Source: Bacteroidaceae bacterium
GTDB lineage: Bacteria; Bacteroidota; Bacteroidia; Bacteroidales; Bacteroidaceae
Length of the DNA stretch: 64,000 nt
Assembly: GCA_017645305.1 (NCBI GenBank)
Contig: JAGCPD010000009.1
Coordinates: 62,001 to 126,000, forward strand
Direction of reading: 5' to 3'
Shown: one piece after another, positions 59,901 to 64,000 of the stretch
Position numbering within the stretch: the stretch's first letter is position 1
Layout: each line of letters opens with the position of its first letter
Notes under the pieces: generated by a model
Databases searched by the model: none
Seen by the model: the letters and a program-made list of their open reading frames with translations, nothing else
Told to the model about the DNA's origin: nothing
Program-made: the position numbers and the translations under genes

Positions 59901-60294
59901 TGGCGATTGCAGTATGCTCTCAACCGTTATTATAGGCCAGAAGATGAAGACGATAAGCCAGGGAGTCTTCTACAATTCTCCCGTCAAGGATGTTTATGTT
60001 AAAGCCCTTACGCCTCCAACCCTTTCGGATTATGTTTTCAACAGCCATCCTACGATTCATGTCTATGCGAGTGTCCTTGACAACTATCAGGCATCAAACT
60101 GGGCAAAATTCGGCACCATAGTGGGCGATTTGGAGGATTTCATTGATGGCATAGAGACTATCGGAGAGGAACTTCCCCAAGGGGATAGTGAGTCGTTGGC
60201 TCCCGTTTACAACCTGCACGGGATTCAGGTCACCACCCTCCAACCAGGTACTATCTATATTAGAAACGGCAGGAAGTTTATGTTCAAGCCATAG
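56956..60294 (+). CDS. Secreted M60-like metallopeptidase flanked by BspA leucine-rich repeats, copy 2
   Basis: 1112 residues, clearly a tandem paralogue of the preceding protein: long stretches such as AYEQDFRIHSYK, MGNPTGIY and TIDKSICW match. Signal peptide about 1-25. Zincin motif HECGHNNQ with His571, Glu572 and His575, and EGGTE downstream. N-terminal and C-terminal BspA-type LRR blocks and the tail VYNLHGIQV ... TIYIRNGRKFMF. Before the tail it has EELPQGDSES, encoded by a palindromic sequence near 60165-60192 and absent from copy 1. Both copies keep all metal ligands and so should be active; substrate differences are likely in the LRRs. Confidence 0.9.
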   Translation: MRRNKGMIKALLTGIAFLCSLSVWSVTEVNVTKAGTLSALVQDIEIEKSLKLTGSINGTDVKFVRELVVAGKVTSLDLSEVRIVKGGEAYHEDYTTANDVLGDYMFADCSRLTTVLLPTTITSIGRYAFSKTGLREVDIPNSVTRLGGACFADCNSLTKVVIGSRVSKLEQAVFYNSSAIKYANVKPKTPPSLDAYIFTARPTIRVYQSVLDDYKGSTWSQYGSIVGTLDRYYPDEDVDSSAIVNEQAGTWFDDVACTQLKDTYKSMTDEELTAAMTEGGMPSFMIAIALKLKNADWAAYEQDFRIHSYKAYSDAGYWNGKLRSTGGSFMGNPTGIYTKSYEPLYVFVDADVPANATLYIAGCSGNELVTSAKQGKMLKKGLNIVEGKENALFYILYTADTQKKTKTLSEWPEMKIHIEGGLVNGYYDVARQSDDDYKALLKAAKYERFTVKGGQSLFNFKTSTYRTVWPSTIDKSICWFDSLTVWEKELMGICESVATGKRVGAPFYLAGGEAIFPLYYNNPNFAIEGEESDGGFANSASYRTCYNSTGCVRSSFDVSRTADFDEWCAAHECGHNNQGAITVEGGTEVSNNLFSNFIRYHSGLVTTSGASLATVMDEYSRHEPFFTRPLDSQMRMYWQLYLYYHLAQKNTSFYPTLFKKLREDPLTLYSSNTGCLKFVRKVCEVAQEDLTDFFTVWGFFEPLTNYTVNDYGAHSMTVRKTDINNTLAEIAKYPVKNREILFIEDRVENVPTTDFLTTAGQKRRNSELVGQCGNVGQFTDFLPGVAKPSEYSYLQADSLYALDGAGGLGFLMLDEEGKLKYAANSRNFCIPTSIGEDFTLYSYDEGGVLREIPKAGDGAERVEMLSAGSLSRKLSDKAIKAIISGNINGTDVKYLRQLLTEGNLASIDLTEAKIVTGGTAYYQTYKTSANTMGTYIFDHFKQLASIRLPLKLTTISEHSFRALGIRMIEIPDAVTSIGLEAFGDCSMLSTVIIGQKMKTISQGVFYNSPVKDVYVKALTPPTLSDYVFNSHPTIHVYASVLDNYQASNWAKFGTIVGDLEDFIDGIETIGEELPQGDSESLAPVYNLHGIQVTTLQPGTIYIRNGRKFMFKP

Positions 60295-60327
60295 GAAATC
60301 CCAATCCCTGCATCAGGAAAATAAAGA

Positions 60328-60369
60328 AGTGCCCCCCGAAAGTCGGATACAGAACTTTCGGGGGGCACT
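60328..60369 (+). terminator. Strong hairpin after the second M60-like gene
   Basis: Perfect 16-base arms AGTGCCCCCCGAAAGT and its complement with a 10-base loop. A T-run is missing on the plus side, so it may also protect the mRNA end. No gene is supported between here and 60534. Confidence 0.75.
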
Positions 60370-60533
60370 ATACTTATTGAACGTTAATATGTGTAAGAAC
60401 CAACTTTTTTCACCTCCTCAACTAGGTATATGGCGGAAATGAGTGATTCTATTTCTTGGAACTCATCTGCCGAGTGAACAGAGAATACAATACTGCATGT
60501 GACAATTTTGTCTCTTGTTTTACCAAGTATGTC

Positions 60534-62156
60534 CTATCCTGTAATGAAACCGATGGAACGCCGCTCGTCTTGGATGTTCTCCAAGCGTTTTCTCATTTTT
60601 TCATAATATTGTTGGGTTTCGCGGCTTGTTCGTGGCTTGGTCTGTCGTACCACTTGTTCTATTAACTCCTGGTCTATGTCGGTGTTAGTACGCGATGCAT
60701 TCAGTGCTGCTTGATCGCACACGAAGGCTATCTCGCTGGCAATATAGTCTTTTGTAAGTGCTGCCAAACGACCATAGTTGATGTCATCACTGCAAGGCCG
60801 GTTAGCGAGATGTATTCTGAAAAGACCCTCACGGGCAGTAGAATCAGGCATTGGCACATACACGATGTGGTCCATACGACCTCTACGCAGAACGGCGGGG
60901 TCAATAAGTTCGGGCTGGTTGGTTGTGGCAATGACGAACACGCGATCCTGCCCGCAGTTATTCAGCTGAGTCAACAGTTCGTTAACCTCGCCCGAAAGAT
61001 TTGCATTGTGGTGTTCGATACGTTTCGATGCTATTGCCTCGAACTCATCGAAACACAATACAGTAGGTGCATTGGCACGAGCCTCTTCAAACAACATGCC
61101 AATCTTTTCCTGGGTACCATGTATATAAGTGCTAGCCAAATCGGACGACTTCACAAACCTGTAATTGTATTTTGCTTCTTCGGAAAACCGTTCGGCAATG
61201 AATGTCTTGCCGCATCCTGGAGGACCATAGAGAAGCATTCCGTTGGGGATGTTCAGCTTATAACGCTTAGCCCGTTCTTGGTCACGCAGTACATAGAGCA
61301 CACTCTCGTTGAGTAATGTCTTTAGTTCCTCCATGCCCGCAACGTCGGCAAAACCATTACCCTTAGGTCTGTTATTTTGGTGTGCACTGTTTCCCAGAAG
61401 GGAGGAGCCTTCCAACGATGTCACGTCTATGTCAATAGTCCCCAAAATGCTCTTTATCATTTCGTCGGCACTGCTAAAGCCGTTGTCGTTGAGCGCTTTT
61501 GCTATTACTGCCAGCAATTGTTGATCCATTCCGGTTGGCATCACATTTGGCATCCGGGGCGGATGCTGTGCCTCCATTCCGAAACAAAGTCGGTAGAGCA
61601 AGGAGCCAACATCGTGTAGGTCGGCCCTTATTTCGGATTCTGTTACCGGCTTACATTGCAGGCCAAAGCCCGAAAGCCTGATATCAGTCAATTGTCCGGT
61701 GAGATCAAGCAAAATGCTTTTCGTGGAAATGTGTCCGTGGACGACAGGTTGTGGCAGTGTGTGCAGTTGGCGAAGAAGGCGTAGGAGTGTGAGTGTAATC
61801 TGTCGTGTATCCTCAACCTTCATGTTTGGCAGGCGCTTGAGGTGTGCTTCCAGTGTCTCGCAGCTTACGAACTGGGTGATTATGTAACTGAAATGCTGCT
61901 GTCCCATGTCAAAGGAGCCAGCATCCTCGTAGGCACACACATTAGGGTGGGATATGCATCGGCGCATGGCGATGACCTTCACCTCGCCCAGTTCATCAAT
62001 GGAATCAGCTGGTAGCAGGTCGTGGTTGTATAGGGTCAGGAAGTGTAGCCTACGTTGTTCGTCACGCACGCGGTAGGTTTCCGAATAGCTGTCCTGTGCC
62101 TGTGGGAATACTACCGTATAACGGTTATCAATAATCTGGTCCTTTTCAAATTTCAT
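60534..62156 (-). CDS. Pseudokinase - AAA+ ATPase fusion protein
   Basis: 540 residues. Residues about 8-240 have the layout of a Ser/Thr protein kinase: a glycine-loop region, SHPNVCAYEDAG, VVHGHISTKSILLDL in the place of HRDLKPxNILLD, and LSGFGL in the place of SDFGL. The catalytic Asp, the metal-binding Asp and the Asn are all lost, so it is a pseudokinase. Residues about 265-490 are an AAA+ module of the FtsH/CDC48 type: FADVAGMEELK, Walker A GPPGCGKT (311-318), Walker B VLCFDEFEA (366-374), sensor ATTNQPELIDPA, arginine fingers RRGR (424-427). No membrane segment or protease. The Hsp70-like gene precedes it by 33 bases on the same strand, probably one operon. Confidence 0.88.
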   Translation of the reverse strand: MKFEKDQIIDNRYTVVFPQAQDSYSETYRVRDEQRRLHFLTLYNHDLLPADSIDELGEVKVIAMRRCISHPNVCAYEDAGSFDMGQQHFSYIITQFVSCETLEAHLKRLPNMKVEDTRQITLTLLRLLRQLHTLPQPVVHGHISTKSILLDLTGQLTDIRLSGFGLQCKPVTESEIRADLHDVGSLLYRLCFGMEAQHPPRMPNVMPTGMDQQLLAVIAKALNDNGFSSADEMIKSILGTIDIDVTSLEGSSLLGNSAHQNNRPKGNGFADVAGMEELKTLLNESVLYVLRDQERAKRYKLNIPNGMLLYGPPGCGKTFIAERFSEEAKYNYRFVKSSDLASTYIHGTQEKIGMLFEEARANAPTVLCFDEFEAIASKRIEHHNANLSGEVNELLTQLNNCGQDRVFVIATTNQPELIDPAVLRRGRMDHIVYVPMPDSTAREGLFRIHLANRPCSDDINYGRLAALTKDYIASEIAFVCDQAALNASRTNTDIDQELIEQVVRQTKPRTSRETQQYYEKMRKRLENIQDERRSIGFITG

Positions 62157-62189
62157 CGAATCAATTATGCATTATATATTAATTTCACG

Positions 62190-64000
62190 TCAGCTCAACA
62201 GTCCGTTGCAGGGCTTCTCTTTCATGACAAGTTTTACTTCGTTTTTGTTGTCGTCAGACGATGACGAACTGTCAGATTCTTTTTCTTCTTCCTTGATTCT
62301 CAGGTCAAACAACAGATCTAAAAGCGGGTCAAGTCTTGCTTTGGTCGGTTTGTCCTTCACTATCTCCAGTGCCTTGTCGATGGCTTTACGGGCCTTCTCG
62401 GCATCGCGCCATTTGTAAGATTCGTAGTGTATATCAAAATGATAGACCCAGCTAACATAGTTACGAAGGATTTCTAACGAGCGCATAAACTGTTTTATGT
62501 TGACTAAAAGCAGGTTTGCCATCCTTACGTCTGCACTTTCCTTCACTTCTTTCACCTGCAATTCCAACTGATGAACTTTCATCTGAGAATACCCGTCGCC
62601 GTATGTTTCCTGTAACATTGCCAGTTTGCGCATGGTTGTTTCTAACTGGTACTGTACCCGCTGCCATTCGGTACTTCCTTCAAGGGCTTCTATCTTACGC
62701 AGTATCTCCTTTAAGTGTTGCAGCACGGCCTTTTTCTCCTGACTGTTACGATTTTCTTCTTCCACTTGCTGTAGCTGCTGTCTCAATGACTCGATGTCGG
62801 TGTAGCCATCCTGACTCAGAATGTACAGACATTTGTAGGCACTTGCAATGTCGGTAGTGATTCGGCTTACAGCCTCTTCCATCGACTGCTTCTTGTTGGT
62901 AGGCAGTTCCTTTTTAATCGTAACATCGGATTCGGGCAAATATACTTCCAAGGTCATCTGTTCCGAACGGTCTGCTTTTATTGTTACTTCTACCATGCTG
63001 CCCACTGGAACTAATTGCGGAACTTCATCACCGGTAACAACCACGTCGGCTACCCATTCATACAGATAAGACCGCATACCCTTTTGGTAGTCATCGGCCT
63101 GATACACAGGAATGGTCAGAATGTCTGAGGCTATTCCCGGTCGCAGTATGCTGGTGGTGCGTCGGTCGCGTATCACACCTACGGCTGGCAATGGCTTGTT
63201 CTTCTCCAATCCTATTAAGGGAAGGAACACTCCGTCCTGCTTTTGGTCGTTCCACACCGAAATGCCAATGTGGTATGGCAGTATGGCGCTTCCTACTTTT
63301 GTGCCTTGTTGCACTACGAACTGCTCAGGCAGACATTTTATAACATTACCTTCACGGTCAGAAGCCTTCACCTGGAACGTGTTGGGCCGGCCCTTTTCCA
63401 ATTGGATGGTAACAACCCGTCCATTAGGTGTTACCTCTATGCGCCCGCTGCTCCAAGCCCCATCGCTACGGCTTAGCTCTACATTAAGTGTTATGTCTTT
63501 GGGAGTGCGTAGGCTCACCCAGTCTGTCAGTTCTACTGTGGTGGGTTCGTAGCCGATGTCTATCAGCACGGCATCTGCATCTTCTCTACTGTCGTTTACC
63601 ATCTCTGCAGGCATGTCCAGTGTGGAGGCATAGAGGGCTGCACCCCTGGCCACTACCGTCATGGGGTCTATGTCGGCATTAGCTACAGGAGCTACTTGCT
63701 TTTCCAGCATCTGATGGATAAGGGGCAAGCGCGTGGGGCCACCCACAAGGATAATCTGACTAACCTGACTGCCTTTTAAGTTGTTGCGTCTAAGCAATGT
63801 GAGACAGATGTCAACAGCTTTCTGAAAAATGGGGCGCATTACTTCGAAGGCTTGCTGCCGGGTAATGGTAAGATCTATCTCCATTTCTTCACCGTCATCA
63901 TCTGCCCCCAGGTCGCCTAAATTCGACAACACATCCTCGCTCTGCTTGTATGAGAGTTGTATCTTTGCCTCCTCGGCGTATGTCTTCAGCGCATCACGTA
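62190..64000 (-). CDS. Hsp70-family protein with long helical C-terminus (N-terminus outside the window)
   Basis: The frame is open to the window edge (603 residues). It contains the second half of an Hsp70 ATPase domain: AEEAKIQLSY, a variable acidic insert (GDLGADDDGEE), ILVGGPTRLPLIHQML, and MTVVARGAALYA. A beta-sandwich substrate domain follows (about DAVLIDIGYEPTTVEL to about VTIKADRSEQMTLEVYLPE), then an unusually long charged helical region (the last 240 residues) with an Asp/Glu/Ser-rich part (SDSSSSSDD) near the end. There is no DnaK-type EEVD tail. The first ATG-like start near 63932 (a GTG) is not real: conserved residues continue upstream. It is the upstream gene of the pseudokinase-AAA+ protein. 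Confidence 0.88.
   Translation of the reverse strand, partial: RDALKTYAEEAKIQLSYKQSEDVLSNLGDLGADDDGEEMEIDLTITRQQAFEVMRPIFQKAVDICLTLLRRNNLKGSQVSQIILVGGPTRLPLIHQMLEKQVAPVANADIDPMTVVARGAALYASTLDMPAEMVNDSREDADAVLIDIGYEPTTVELTDWVSLRTPKDITLNVELSRSDGAWSSGRIEVTPNGRVVTIQLEKGRPNTFQVKASDREGNVIKCLPEQFVVQQGTKVGSAILPYHIGISVWNDQKQDGVFLPLIGLEKNKPLPAVGVIRDRRTTSILRPGIASDILTIPVYQADDYQKGMRSYLYEWVADVVVTGDEVPQLVPVGSMVEVTIKADRSEQMTLEVYLPESDVTIKKELPTNKKQSMEEAVSRITTDIASAYKCLYILSQDGYTDIESLRQQLQQVEEENRNSQEKKAVLQHLKEILRKIEALEGSTEWQRVQYQLETTMRKLAMLQETYGDGYSQMKVHQLELQVKEVKESADVRMANLLLVNIKQFMRSLEILRNYVSWVYHFDIHYESYKWRDAEKARKAIDKALEIVKDKPTKARLDPLLDLLFDLRIKEEEKESDSSSSSDDNKNEVKLVMKEKPCNGLLS

Noticed and set aside
60456-60665. 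69-codon plus-strand frame near the end of the AAA+ gene
   Set aside because: Overlaps the end of the certain minus-strand gene and has no start signal.
62190-63932. Complete 580-codon Hsp70-like gene starting at 63932
   Set aside because: The codon at 63932 is GTG within a conserved segment, and the frame stays open with Hsp70-like residues to the window edge.

Overview
The window is chromosomal DNA from a member of the Bacteroidales, most likely Prevotella or a close relative. The grounds are gene content (an S1 protein with six S1 repeats, a fused ThrA, a phosphoglycerate-mutase-like gene between thrA and thrC, DUF4924, BspA-type leucine-rich repeats, short C-terminal 'GxYIxNGKK' tails on secreted proteins) and promoters of the Bacteroidetes type (TTTG, about 19 bases, TAnnTTTG) found repeatedly. 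Assignment to genus is inference.

Layout. 1-5.8 kb (minus strand): the N-terminal part of a GH3 beta-glucosidase, glmS, a flippase-like membrane protein and a CDP-alcohol phosphatidyltransferase. 5.9-7.7 kb (plus): an aminotransferase and a sugar/choline-type nucleotidyltransferase, divergent from the last two; the four look like a head-group activation and transfer route. 7.8-18.3 kb: valS, mazG, an ECF sigma factor with two small envelope proteins, an L,D-transpeptidase, a small secreted protein, rnz, rpsA and an unknown small gene. 18.7-19.5 kb: six tRNA genes (Val, Arg, Tyr, Gly, Asp, Asp). 19.8-27.6 kb: a large secreted GH5-GH43 fusion, a DUF2147 protein, radA, a small secreted protein and an FAD dehydrogenase. 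27.7-32.8 kb: the threonine operon. 32.8-39 kb (minus): trmO, a ClpB without its N-terminal domain, a small peptide gene and a large secreted chitobiase-C-domain protein. 39.6-43.9 kb: small proteins, a membrane protein with a winged-helix regulator, a ROK glucokinase, a LysE exporter and a DUF4924 protein. 44-52 kb: prfC, tsaC, a ClC transporter, comEC-N, rpe, an ECF sigma factor and fmt. 52.2-60.3 kb: a degenerate sensor kinase followed by two tandem, paralogous secreted M60-like metallopeptidases flanked by BspA repeats. 60.5-64 kb (minus): a pseudokinase-AAA+ fusion and an Hsp70 that runs off the end of the window.

The most unusual structure is between genes. (1) Many gaps carry arrays of seven-base units (GCTAACC, AATTGTT, GTCTAAC, TTTAGAC, AATTCAT types). 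Most unit types hold a stop codon on both strands, and because seven is not a multiple of three an array closes all frames. Two genes end on a stop supplied by such an array. One array lies inside a coding gene, and there the unit that would have put TAA in frame is altered. (2) Three loci carry tandem or divergent copies of one promoter cassette whose 19-base spacer is itself conserved; at two loci the copies repeat every 80-83 bases. (3) A 74-base element with GC arms flanks prfC as a direct repeat with one base difference. No IS element, prophage, CRISPR array, SusC/SusD pair or integrase was seen.
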